A stretch of 11,472 nucleotides of DNA from the NCBI GenBank assembly GCA_032353305.1, contig JAUCNG010372706.1, positions 1-11,472 on the forward strand, written 5' to 3'. Below the pieces are notes generated by a model. The model was not told where the DNA came from, searched no databases, and was given only the letters and a program-made list of their open reading frames with translations. Source of the stretch: Cephalothrix spiralis (lineage: Eukaryota > Nemertea > Palaeonemertea > Archinemertea > Cephalotrichidae). The position numbers were made by a program, and so were the translations under genes. Below, in pieces: positions 1-7,583 of the stretch. Positions within the stretch are counted from its first letter, which is position 1; every line of letters starts with the position of its first letter.

Positions 1-112
1 TATATTTCAATATTGCCTTGTCGAAACAAATAAGGCATTATGGCTAAATAGAGACGCACCACGTGGTACAAATGGGCCAATGACAATCATGGAAATTAAA
101 TGACTATGAAAT

Positions 113-275
113 AATACCAAATATTTTTTTGGTAATCTGATACCAAACATTTTTAGGTGTTATTACCCAAAAGTATCACCAAGAATGTTTTGGTGGTGGT
201 GCAAATTCTTGGTGAGTCGCGAAGGTACCTCCTTTTCTTTGGTAATATCACCAAACTTTTTTTGGTGATATTACC
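113..275. repeat. Cluster of TACCAA/TTGGTA inverted repeats
   Basis: Several short hairpins built from one motif and its complement lie side by side. TACCAAA at 115-121 pairs with TTTGGTA at 128-134. TCACCAAGAAT at 176-186 pairs with ATTCTTGGTGA at 205-215. GGTAATATCACCAAA at 241-255 pairs perfectly with TTTGGTGATATTACC at 261-275, leaving a 5-base loop. Such nested inverted repeats are typical of foldback elements or MITE ends, but no target-site duplication could be assigned. Confidence 0.6.
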
Positions 276-288
276 AAAAAAAATTACC

Positions 289-334
289 GACAGTATTAAT
301 GTCAGCACCCATGGGTGCTGACATTAATACTGTC
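289..334. repeat. Perfect 46-bp palindrome
   Basis: The two 23-base arms are exact reverse complements, centred between 311 and 312 on the CCCATGGG core with no spacer. The arms begin GACAGTATTAATGTCAG. It sits 13 bases right of the 15-bp hairpin at 241-275, so both may belong to the same mobile element. A spacerless palindrome of this length is not expected by chance. Confidence 0.8.
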
Positions 335-878
335 ATAGTGTTTCGTATGGAAATCTTAATTCCCTAAAAACATTTGGACCCCTCGTGTTCTGTTATCCAT
401 CTGTGACGTCAATATTCATATGGCAACCTCAGTGGCATTTTTTGAGATTATCATCTATCAATTCTTCTGAAGACCGTTAAAAGCAGCTAAAGTATGGCAA
501 TATAGCGCCTTTTTTCGAAATTAAAGTCTGTAATTGGCTGCAATAATCATAGGCTTCGTTTTGATATAACAAAACCCATACTCTAAATAATAGACCTAAC
601 CCATCCACAACCTTGGTGGTGGAGCTCTGTCAGTAGGATGGGGCAGCTTAGAGTCATTTTGGTACAATTTCAATTCGGGTTAATGCATATTATTTTATGC
701 TACTATCCTCAAATACCGGTAGTGCCACAGAGCCCCAAACTAACTGTTTATGTATAACCAACAGATAAAAATATTCCTCCGCTTCGTGCATGTTCAAATT
801 GTTACAGATAGAAATTTTTTGGTGACTTGGAGTAATATTGTTTTATCAAGAAGTCTCTTTCTCGAGACCGATAGCAGA

Positions 879-1325
879 TTTTCGCGATATCCCGATTCCG
901 ACAAGTTTAAAATGGCTTCCCGATAGACGTCGATCGAGGGCGCTATTGGTAGGGGGCGCAGGACTATAATGTATATGATTGGGTAATTGGGTAAAGCTCG
1001 TAGTCCTCACGTCTCGTACCTTTTTAAGAAAGTTACATAGCGGGTATTAACACATGTCACAGCCTTTTCCAATTGCAACCGTGTAGACAATGATGTCATA
1101 GCTCTTGGTAAAAATTCGGCGGGTCCGGTGGTCGCCCCCGGATGTGGAAGGCGCAATTTTGTAAATAAGTGTTGTTAAATTGAGATGTGGTAGTTAATGC
1201 ATTTTAATTTAAATTTTATTTTATTCGTATATATGGATTCGCCAGCCCAATTCCAAATCCGACGAATTACAACGGTCATTTCCCAATTCCGATAGGGCTT
1301 TTGCGCCATATCCCGATTCCGATAG
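879..1325. repeat. Dispersed short repeat, three copies
   Basis: A motif close to TCCCRATTCCGAYA occurs at about 890-903, 1281-1294 and 1311-1324. The first and third copies share a longer context of roughly 25 bases (880-904 against 1300-1324) with only a few differences. This suggests an old duplicated fragment or pieces of one mobile element. No ends or coding sequence are visible. Confidence 0.4.
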
Positions 1326-1644
1326 GACCCCTTCACCCCCTCTTATCATACAGGAAAATATACTTCATAGTTTTAGTGCTATAAAAAGAGTTACTATATG
1401 AGTTGTTTCTGATATTTACGAGTGTTAGTCATTTTCCTTTGAGTAATAGTTAGCGAAAAAATATTCGTCGTGAAAGACAAATGTTGTTATACTCTTGAAA
1501 TGGTAAAGGAATTACCATCCTGAAGACTAACGGCAAGTTGTGAAACGTTGTGATATTTATCATAGATTTGAAAAAACTAACTTGATATTCAAAACATGCA
1601 TTTTTTGGCAAACTAATTGAAATTTTATATTAATTACTTTTTAG

Positions 1645-1973
1645 ACATGGACAATTTAATGTTATCTACCGAACTTCGGGACTGAAATGGCATGTAAAAT
1701 TTAACCAATTTGATCTAGATAAGTGGGTGAAACTTCTTATTTCCTGGGACAAAAACGAAGGTATTTCTGTTTTCGTTGATGATGTTGAAGTTGCCAAATC
1801 TACCAACGTCAAGAATGAAATGAAGCAGAAAAAATTAGTTGGCGAATTCAGAATTGGTAAATCGAGCTCTGGATCGAAAACAAGAACTGCTTGTGTTCAG
1901 ATAAACTCCTTTAATATATGGAGCACCACTGTTAATAAGTTACGAAACCAAGGAGTTGTTGAGAAAAACACTG
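1645..1973 (+). CDS. Exon: second half of LamG-like module A
   Basis: This internal exon begins after the TTACTTTTTAG acceptor and ends before GTAAGG. It is 329 nt long, starts in phase 2 (one base completes the previous codon) and ends in phase 1. It encodes about 110 residues resembling the C-terminal half of a concanavalin A-like / laminin-G-like domain: an aromatic LKWHVKF strand (W15), DKWVKL (W27), ISWDKNEGISVFVDDVEV (W34 and a strand-turn-strand segment), then EFRIGKS and a closing INSFNIWS strand. A single cysteine (C83) sits just before the last strand. The matching first-half exon is not in the window. Exon boundaries are strongly supported by the same layout in modules B, C and D. 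The domain name rests on motif recognition, not on a search. Confidence 0.85.
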
Positions 1974-2012
1974 GTAAGGAGACATATTTTCTTTTAAAAA
2001 CCATCCTCACTT

Positions 2013-2052
2013 GTCAGGGAGTCGGTCTAGCATCCTCGACCAACTCCCTGAC
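2013..2052. repeat. Intronic hairpin, 15-bp stem, 10-base loop
   Basis: GTCAGGGAGTCGGTC at 2013-2027 is the reverse complement of GACCAACTCCCTGAC at 2038-2052 except for one position. The loop is TAGCATCCTC. It starts about 40 bases after the splice donor of the module A exon, so in the transcript it would fold close to the 5' splice site. Neither arm occurs elsewhere in the window that I could see. Confidence 0.7.
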
Positions 2053-2202
2053 TAAATCTACCAAGTAAACATCTGCATACGATTTTAAAAACATATTAGG
2101 CCATTGATTGGTGAATCGATTCACGTGACCGGGTTCTGGACCTCCCAGGTGTCATTTGTATACGAATATATAAATTGCTCAACTTTGCAGTTTTCATACA
2201 TC

Positions 2203-2284
2203 CGGCCACGATGGCGCTGAATCCTAACTAGTGTCGATGGAGTTGCCAGGCGTAATTAAGTGCCGTGGGTTCGAACCTTGCCTA
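2203..2284 (+). mobile_element. tRNA-derived SINE-like remnant
   Basis: A block starting GGCCACGATGGCGCTGA and ending with a perfect GGTTCGAACC at 2268-2277 resembles a tRNA-derived RNA polymerase III promoter, with a degenerate A box and a canonical B box. The B-box stem is weak and there is no convincing cloverleaf, so it is not called a tRNA gene. A SINE head or decayed tRNA pseudogene is the best reading. The 3' end and target-site duplication were not found. Confidence 0.35.
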
Positions 2285-2902
2285 TGTTTAATATAAGTCT
2301 AGTTAGACAAATCTTCGTTTACAGATGATTTAAATATATGCCAGGGTATTATAAAATATGATATAATACCATGGGAACGCGGATGTTTACAAACCCAAAA
2401 ACGTATTTTGACCTGTTTTACGTTTCTGTCTTGATGATTCCCTTTTTGCGTGCCAATAATTGATCATAATTACTATATTAAACGAAAGGTAATAAGTAGT
2501 CTTTAGTACTCAATAGTTACATAATAGGGATTAGCCACCCGGGGTTTATTACACTAGTCTCATTGTAGAATAGTAGACTAAAAAACGAAAATAATCACTG
2601 TACATAATAATTAGGTTTTGAAGCTGCCATGAAAATGTCGAAATACATATTAGATACTACACAGATTGATTGACTGTTTAAGTTATATGGCCCGAGGGAA
2701 TCGTTGTATGGGTCGAGATGTAGGCACGTAGTGGCGGATGGGCAGGCTTGCCCTCAGACCATGCCGAAACACCTATTTGGGTTTTTTATTAATTTCATAA
2801 TATCAATTATTTTTAATGTTTTGATTAAAAAGTGCAAATTTTGAAGAAAAAAAATTCATGTTGTTTGGTATTTAGCCGAGCTTCGGTTATTGAACTGAAG
2901 CA

Positions 2903-3329
2903 ACGAGGATCAGGGCCATCGGAAGCATTTTGAAAGAGGTACGGCCTTGTCATAATGGGGATCAGGGGGATACTCCCCCTGATGGGGTCGCATTTTAAAG
3001 CATATATATACCGATATGTGTCTCAAATTGCTTTTTTGAATGTCACGTAAGTAATTTTTACACTGAAAACGTTAACGAAAATACGTATAGAAATAGGCGT
3101 ATGAAATGTCAAACTGAAAGGAAACTGAAATTAAAATGTAAATATTGATAGATCATTAATTAGATCTTGATAGGAAATGATATTTGACTACTGAGACACA
3201 ACCACCCCCCCCCCCTAAACAACAAACTCAACGGAACTGGACGATTTAGAAAAATGATATTTTTGAAAAGTGGTCCGGCCATGGCCCCGCCGTAGTGGCC
3301 GTATCGCTTCCGACGGCCCTGACGAGGAT
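2903..3329. mobile_element. Non-autonomous hAT-type element (MITE) with 8-bp TSD
   Basis: The element occupies 2911-3321 (411 bp). Its left end CAGGGCCATCGGAAGC (2911-2926) is the inverted copy of the right end GCTTCCGACGGCCCTG (3306-3321), with one mismatch. It is flanked by perfect direct repeats of ACGAGGAT at 2903-2910 and 3322-3329. Ends beginning CAGGG and an 8-bp target-site duplication are the hallmarks of the hAT transposon superfamily. There is no room for a transposase and no open frame, so it is a non-autonomous derivative moved in trans. Inside are a perfect 10-bp hairpin (ATCAGGGGGA at 2961-2970 with TCCCCCTGAT at 2974-2983) and an 11-base C run at 3205-3215. The intact duplication suggests fairly recent insertion. 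Confidence 0.85.
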
Positions 3330-3561
3330 ATTTTGATATTTAGAAGTTATACGTACCGGTACTCGAGTTTTGATATGAAAAGACACGTGTTAACCGAGTA
3401 CGAATAACTTTTTAATCAAAATCGAACAGTTCGATTTCATTATGGGTAGAATGTTTTAATTCCGTATAGGAGATACGTACGTAGTACAATGTATTGAGAA
3501 TATACTAGTTTTATTTTGTAAATTCTGTGTCGATTCAATCTGTATGATTTTGCTCTTCCAG

Positions 3562-3874
3562 AAAAATATGTCTCGTATGAAATTTTATTCGATAATGTTG
3601 TTGATAAAGAGATAATAAACGATGGTTTGAATGCAACAATAATTGGTAATGCTAGTGTGATTGCTTGCTCCAGTGGCCAATCACTTTGGTTGAATACAGG
3701 CCAATATTTCGACTTTGGACAAGTAGACGCTGACAATTGTATCAACGACTTAACTCAATGTATCAATGGATTTACGTTGAAGTTTAATATCATGTTTATC
3801 GACCTAAAAGATGGAGTAATAATGAGAAACGATGGTGGCATAGACACAAATACCGGCTTCGTCGTAAAGTACAG
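3562..3874 (+). CDS. Exon: first half of LamG-like module B
   Basis: This internal exon of 313 nt starts after a CTCTTCCAG acceptor. The G left by the previous exon makes GAA, and the exon ends AG|GTAAGG in phase 2. It encodes about 105 residues: a variable N-terminal part with two possible N-glycosylation sites (N24-A-T, N30-A-S), the strand SLWLNTGQYFDFG, then NCINDLTQCINGFTLKF with cysteines 60 and 67 in a C-x6-C arrangement, and RNDGG near residues 89-93. The C-x6-C-x-x-G-[FLM]-[TS] segment recurs in every first-half exon here. By family analogy the two cysteines probably form a disulfide and this half supplies the first strands of a concanavalin A-like jelly roll; that is inference. Confidence 0.85.
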
Positions 3875-3913
3875 GTAAGGACTTTTTTCATTGATTGGTT
3901 TACGGAATGGTAT

Positions 3914-4648
3914 ATTTAAGAGGGTCCTGAAGGGGGGGGATCCGCTGCACGCTTCACGGTTAAATAATAGCCGTTTGCACAGAGAACGGTTACAGAATCG
4001 GGTGCACGGTAAGGAAAACGTTTGCACAATAATAAAAAAAGAAAATTTCTGACGCCGGAGGCTAGAGCTCGCGGAAGGGAGTTTTCGGACACCGGAGGCT
4101 ATGAGCCAGGAGGGCACCGTGCGTTTTTAGCGTGCAAAACAGTTTTTTGTTTAGCGTGCGAAACAGTTAAAGCAAGCATTTTTGAGACCCAAATCTCCGT
4201 AATCACAACTCTCTAAGCTAAGTTCCTAAGCTAACAATAACATATTCCTGGGTTAGGTTAAAAGGAAGTGGGACTCCAATCAGTAAACTAACTCGATACT
4301 AAAAGCGTTGGAACCCAGTTCGTATTATTATGTTAAAATGATCAAAGAATGTCGGATTGCGAGTTTCACTGATTTCATTCATTGAATGACCAGTCTTTGC
4401 ACGCTTTACGCTTTATGCTTACGATAAAAGTGTTTGCACGCTTACGGTAAAAGTGTTTGCACGCTTCACGCTTAATACGGTAAAGGTGTTCGCACGCTTC
4501 ACGTTTCCGTTAAAAAAGTCGTTTGCACGGTTCACGTATACGCTTGATATATTAAAAAAAAGTTTGCACGGCTAAGAAAAACAGTGCACGGTAAGCGTTT
4601 TACGGCGTTGCACGCTTCACGCTTAACCCCTTCAGGACCCTCATTTAA
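3914..4648. mobile_element. Unclassified element with 16-bp terminal inverted repeats
   Basis: GAGGGTCCTGAAGGGG at 3920-3935 is an exact inverted match to CCCCTTCAGGACCCTC at 4627-4642, giving an element of 723 bp. Both ends are directly flanked by ATTTAA (3914-3919 and 4643-4648), which could be a target-site duplication. However, a second copy of the right end (about 4900-4912) is also followed by ATTTAA, so this hexamer may belong to a larger repeat unit. The interior holds short GCACG-type repeats and no transposase. The ends do not let me assign a superfamily with confidence. Confidence 0.6.
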
Positions 4649-4895
4649 AAATAACACTAGTGATCGCACCAAAAATCAAACAAGTTTTGATTTTGGTGCG
4701 ATCATGCGATTATCAGTTTTTGTGGTCTTGCACGATTCACGCTTAATACGGTAAAGGTGTTTGCACGCTTCACGTTTCCGTTAAAAAAGTCGTTTGCACG
4801 GTTCACGTGTACGCTTGATATATAAAAAAAAAGTTTGCACGGCTAAGAAAAACAGTGCACGGTAAGCGTTTTTCGGCGTTGCACGCTTCACGTTT
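4396..4895. repeat. Array of TTTGCACGCTTCACG-like subrepeats
   Basis: Degenerate copies of TTTGCACGCTTCACG, or variants with GGTTCACG or GGCTAAG, start near 4396, 4433, 4456, 4489, 4521, 4563, 4584 and 4608, and recur in the second half of the tandem duplication. Spacing is roughly 20-40 bases. Related copies lie at the left end of the element near 3945-3958. Between them run segments such as TTAATACGGTAAAGGTGTT. The array is strongly strand-asymmetric and reads as an internal satellite of the surrounding inverted-repeat element. Confidence 0.7.
4661..4704. repeat. Hairpin, first copy (14-bp perfect stem)
   Basis: TGATCGCACCAAAA at 4661-4674 pairs perfectly with TTTTGGTGCGATCA at 4691-4704. 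The loop contains ATCAAAC and GTTTTGAT, which can extend the stem with a one-base slip. It lies immediately right of the inverted-repeat element. Confidence 0.75.
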
Positions 4896-4931
4896 AACTC
4901 CTTCAGGACCCTCATTTAAAGATAACAATAG

Positions 4932-4974
4932 TGATCGCACAAAAATCAAACAAGTTTTGATTTTGGTGCGATCA
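4932..4974. repeat. Hairpin, second copy (imperfect)
   Basis: This is the counterpart of the 4661-4704 hairpin in the second tandem unit. The left arm reads TGATCGCACAAAA, having lost one base relative to copy 1, while the right arm TTTTGGTGCGATCA (4961-4974) is unchanged. The arms are therefore drifting independently after duplication. Confidence 0.7.
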
Positions 4975-5359
4975 TGCTATTATCAGTTTTTGTGGTCTGC
5001 GGAGAAACTTGCGTCAAATAATCGCACCAAATAAATTAAGCAGAGTGATCAAGGTCCGTCATATTGTCGCGTGATCTGTTATATTTAAAATCGAGCTATA
5101 CTGCATCTGGAGTATAAACGTTTATCTTGCTTATCCTTTGCTTTACATTTTTGAAAAGAAAAGGAAAATTTATACTGTTGCGGGCCTTACTATATATTTA
5201 CGGCGATAACGGGGGTATTTTAAAAGTGTGCCTTAGGGAAGATACCTTAAAAAACGCTTGGAGAAGTCCAGGAATTTGAACTCTGAAAGAAGACCGGCCA
5301 CCTGGCCTGTTTACGCCTTGACTGTATTAAACGTATATACGCTCTTTAATATTTTGCAG

Positions 5360-5661
5360 TAGACAAAGACTCATCATTGAATTCAAACTTAAAGACAAGA
5401 AATGGACACTTAACGTGCCAACGTTAATCCTAAATAGTGACTTGGATTGTGAAATAACATGGTCATCAACTGGTGGAATTGAATTTTACGTTAATGCGGT
5501 TCTCGTAAAGAGCCAAGTCCTATGTGTAAGCTTCGTTGGTACTGTCACTACGACAAAGGAATTCAGATTCGGTGGTGTTAGTCAATTAGTGGTGAACTCT
5601 TTGAATATCTACACCACCTCGAGAAGTACTCTTATCACTGCTGGGGTTATAAAGACTTCAG
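5360..5661 (+). CDS. Exon: second half of LamG-like module B
   Basis: This internal exon of 302 nt starts after TATTTTGCAG in phase 2 (AG plus T gives Ser) and ends G|GTAAGT in phase 1. With 3562-3874 it gives exactly 205 codons, the shortest complete module here. It contains LIIEFKLKDKKW (W15) and EITWSSTGGIEFYV (W34), as in the other second-half exons. The middle tryptophan seen near residue 27 in modules A, C and D is missing (Asp there), and the region after KSQVLC is about six to ten residues shorter. Two cysteines (C30, C55) are unique to this copy. The closing strand is VVNSLNIYTTSR, then the linker GVIKTSG. It is probably a structurally diverged but still coding copy, since the frame is open. 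Confidence 0.85.
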
Positions 5662-6297
5662 GTAAGTTTCTGTTGCTAGCTTTATGTCACATAAAGTATG
5701 GCCAAATATATATTTCCCGCCATTACAATATTAACTTATTTTTTAAAGGTCCCGATGAAGGATCTCTGGTTCCGCTTCTTCTTTTACAAAGTTTTTTTAT
5801 CCCGTTTGTCACAAAATTTCATTTCCCGTTTCCGTTAAACAATGTTTAACTTCTGTTTCCCAGTACCGGTGTTATATAACTTTAAAAAATTATGTACCGA
5901 ACCACATTTTGTCGAATGTAGATTGCACATTAAAACAATGTAAGGGTTGGAAGTATGCGCAGCAATTAAAATTATGTACTCGCCGTTCCGTGATGTGCGC
6001 TTTAGGCCTATAAATGAAAAATTTAACCCTATACTTTGCCTTTGTCACTAAATGCCATTTAAGCTGTGATTTCAAGAAAAGGGACAACTAGCAACAAATA
6101 TCGAAATATTTCGCTCGCGACTTCGTCACTTGTGGAATCAGTTATCTTTTACGTCAAGAATCGTTGTAAATGTTAAAACTTTGTTCTGCTGGAAGATACC
6201 TTCCGCAACAGTTTTCATTAGGGTACATGCATTTTATTGATAGCCAGTTGTTGACAAATTGATTATTATTGATTAATTTTGTTCTTTATTCTTTTAG
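5662..6297 (+). other. Intron between modules B and C (phase 1, 636 bp)
   Basis: Bounded by G|GTAAGT and a CTTTATTCTTTTAG acceptor. AT-rich, with a pyrimidine-rich stretch at about 5755-5840. I see no repeat, RNA gene or additional exon in it. Confidence 0.8.
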
Positions 6298-6607
6298 AAA
6301 CATTCACCGCCCTTGCAACTTTCTTCGGAAATTACAGTAGCAACCTGGTTCTTGGTAACATTATCAATGCATCTTATTTCGGAGGCACTTATAATCCAAT
6401 TAATGGAGCCATGGTGCTAACAGGTAGCCAGTACCTCAGCTACGGAATGTATAATGGCGGCAACTCGTGTTTGAATGACCTAGATAAGTGCTCTTTGGGA
6501 ATGACTGTCATATTTAGAATAAAATTCACTAACATTAAAGACAAAATGTTCATCATGTCAAATGGTGGAGAGGCGAAGGACAGTTCTGGATTTTCAATCT
6601 CAACTGA
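6298..6607 (+). CDS. Exon: first half of LamG-like module C
   Basis: This internal exon of 310 nt follows a strong pyrimidine tract and TTTTAG. The carried G makes GAA at the junction. It ends GA|GTAAGT in phase 2. The roughly 103 full codons include two possible N-glycosylation sites (N12-Y-S, N24-A-S), AMVLTGSQYLSYG, the conserved SCLNDLDKCSLGMTVIF with cysteines 58 and 65 (C-x6-C), KFTNIKDKMFIMSNGG with SNGG at 88-91, and SSGFSIST at the end. This is the cleanest match in the window to the SCL-NLD-C-GMT / IxSNGG pattern of LamG_3-type domain repeats in invertebrate extracellular proteins, as I recall that family. No other cysteines are present. Confidence 0.87.
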
Positions 6608-6684
6608 GTAAGTGTATATATTTATTCGTCTTATTCATTGCTCGAATTATGGTTGGTGTACCCTCTTAATATAATGAATGGTAC

Positions 6685-6730
6685 TGGTTAGCGCACTCAC
6701 CTTCAAATCGGAAGGTCGCAGATTCGATGA
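6685..6730 (+). mobile_element. tRNA-derived SINE-like promoter remnant
   Basis: TGGTTAGCGCACTCACC at about 6685-6701 looks like a polymerase III A box plus the start of an anticodon arm. ACCTTC and GAAGGT can pair, and GGTCGCAGATTCGAT (6714-6728) looks like a B box with one change from the GGTTCGA consensus. The anticodon loop has the wrong size for a functional tRNA, and the acceptor stem is not recognisable. A tRNA-derived SINE head is more likely than a tRNA gene. The element's 3' end was not found. Confidence 0.4.
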
Positions 6731-7074
6731 TCAATAGGGTCACGAACACAGACTGGGTGGCTATAGGTTGGTTTTGTTGATTAAAACAAAATTTCCATAG
6801 GTTGAATAATGAATATTTAAACTGTTGCCAGAGAAGTGCATAATTTATTGTCTCATTAAATTGGCCCCACCGTACATAATTATGGATGCCGGTCACTCTT
6901 CGGCCTCAGTGCCACTTCTCCATCCATTATTAGACATGTACAATGTATTTACAGATTAAATGTACAATCTTATATAAGAACAATACGATGCTTAAAAGTG
7001 TGAAAATCCACAATTAAGTTCAAAACTTTTTTTATAATTTAGACATTTTAATAATTTACTAACGTTTCGTTTCC

Positions 7075-7100
7075 TATCTAGAAATGATGATTTCTAGATA
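7075..7100. repeat. Short hairpin, 11-bp perfect stem
   Basis: TATCTAGAAAT at 7075-7085 is the exact reverse complement of ATTTCTAGATA at 7090-7100, separated by GATG. No flanking duplication was seen, so its origin is unknown. Confidence 0.6.
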
Positions 7101-7583
7101 ACAGATTAACAGTTTTGCGCACAAACTGTATACCCGCGTCTCTGACGGACGATAAAATAGTATAGGCTAGGTCTCGAGTATCGAGATGGGGTAAAAACTA
7201 GAGAAAGCGGACTGTCTGACTCTGAGTCCTGGGGGGAGATTTGAGATTTGTAAGACACGATTTGATAAATCATGAAATAGTGCCAAATTATTTAGCTGAA
7301 ATTCATCTTATTTCAAACCATTTAAACAATATACATTATATGCCTAATGTAAATAATGTAAAAGATACTTACAATTTTAAAATATATACAACACCCTCTA
7401 ATTAAGAAAACTATAAAGCTAAACAAAAACGTCAATTTCGCATTTTCACCATTCTCGTACGATTGTTTGATAGAAAAGGAGTATACTTGCTTCTTCTTTT
7501 CTAAGAGCTGTTTGAAGCATGTCGTCCGCCGAATCACTGTCGAACTCATCTAGTAGATTGATACTGGACCACCATGACTTATG

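Larger units (their letters stand above)
1..1644. other. Non-coding left flank (upstream intron of the LamG-like gene)
   Basis: No exon of the type seen later in the window could be found here. In particular there is no C-x6-C segment followed by an SNGG-like motif and a phase-2 donor, so the first half of module A must lie to the left of the window. The stretch ends in a pyrimidine-rich tract and TTTTTAG acceptor at 1644, so at least its right part is intron. The first 340 bases are dense in hairpins, annotated separately. Three copies of a short motif close to TCCCRATTCCGAYA lie at about 890-903, 1281-1294 and 1311-1324. Otherwise nothing recognisable. Confidence 0.6.
1974..3561 (+). other. 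Intron between modules A and B (phase 1, 1588 bp)
   Basis: Bounded by G|GTAAGG at the left and a CTCTTCCAG acceptor at the right. Besides the hairpin, SINE-like remnant and hAT-type element listed separately, it is AT-rich and shows no exon of either module type. A GTAGTGGCGGATGGGC stretch near 2730 resembles the ends of some DNA transposons, but no partner end was found. Confidence 0.8.
4457..4997. repeat. Tandem duplication, period about 270 bp, two copies
   Basis: Copy 1 (4457-4727) and copy 2 (4728-4997) match along nearly their whole length, differing by a few substitutions and small indels. Each begins TTGCACG-TTCACGCTTAATA, passes through the right inverted repeat CTTCAGGACCCTCATTTAAA, then a hairpin, and ends TATCAGTTTTTGTGGTC. 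Because the unit includes the right end of the inverted-repeat element plus about 85 bases beyond it, the duplication either followed insertion or the true element is larger than the inverted repeats suggest. Confidence 0.85.
3875..5359 (+). other. Intron inside module B (phase 2, 1485 bp)
   Basis: Bounded by AG|GTAAGG and a TATTTTGCAG acceptor. About 3914-4997 is occupied by the inverted-repeat element, GCACG-type subrepeats and tandem duplication annotated separately. Positions 5000-5359 show no recognisable feature apart from one more ATCGCACCA motif near 5021. No coding sequence of the host gene lies inside, and the phases of the flanking exons match directly. Confidence 0.8.

Noticed and set aside
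1727-2068. Separate small gene starting at 1727 and ending at 2068
   Set aside because: There is no ATG there (GTG), the coding similarity to the other modules begins upstream at 1645 and stops at the donor at 1973, and the rest is intron running into the hairpin.
2725-2765. Second DNA-transposon end (GTAGTGGCGGATGGGC and following)
   Set aside because: It looks like the start of some hAT or related elements, but no inverted partner or target-site duplication could be found in the window.
3755-4117. Minus-strand open frame of 120 codons
   Set aside because: It is partly antisense to the module B first-half exon and partly inside the inverted-repeat element; no motif supports it.
4022-4216. 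Plus-strand open frame inside the repeat element, possible transposon protein
   Set aside because: Only 64 codons, made of repetitive GCACG/ACCGGAGGCTA-type sequence, with no transposase or zinc-binding pattern.
4396-4997. Regularly spaced repeats resembling a CRISPR array
   Set aside because: Repeats are degenerate, spacing is uneven, spacers themselves are repeated, there are no cas genes, and the context is a eukaryotic intron.
6685-6730. Functional tRNA gene
   Set aside because: Promoter-like boxes are present, but the anticodon loop size and the missing acceptor stem do not fit a cloverleaf; kept only as a SINE-like remnant.
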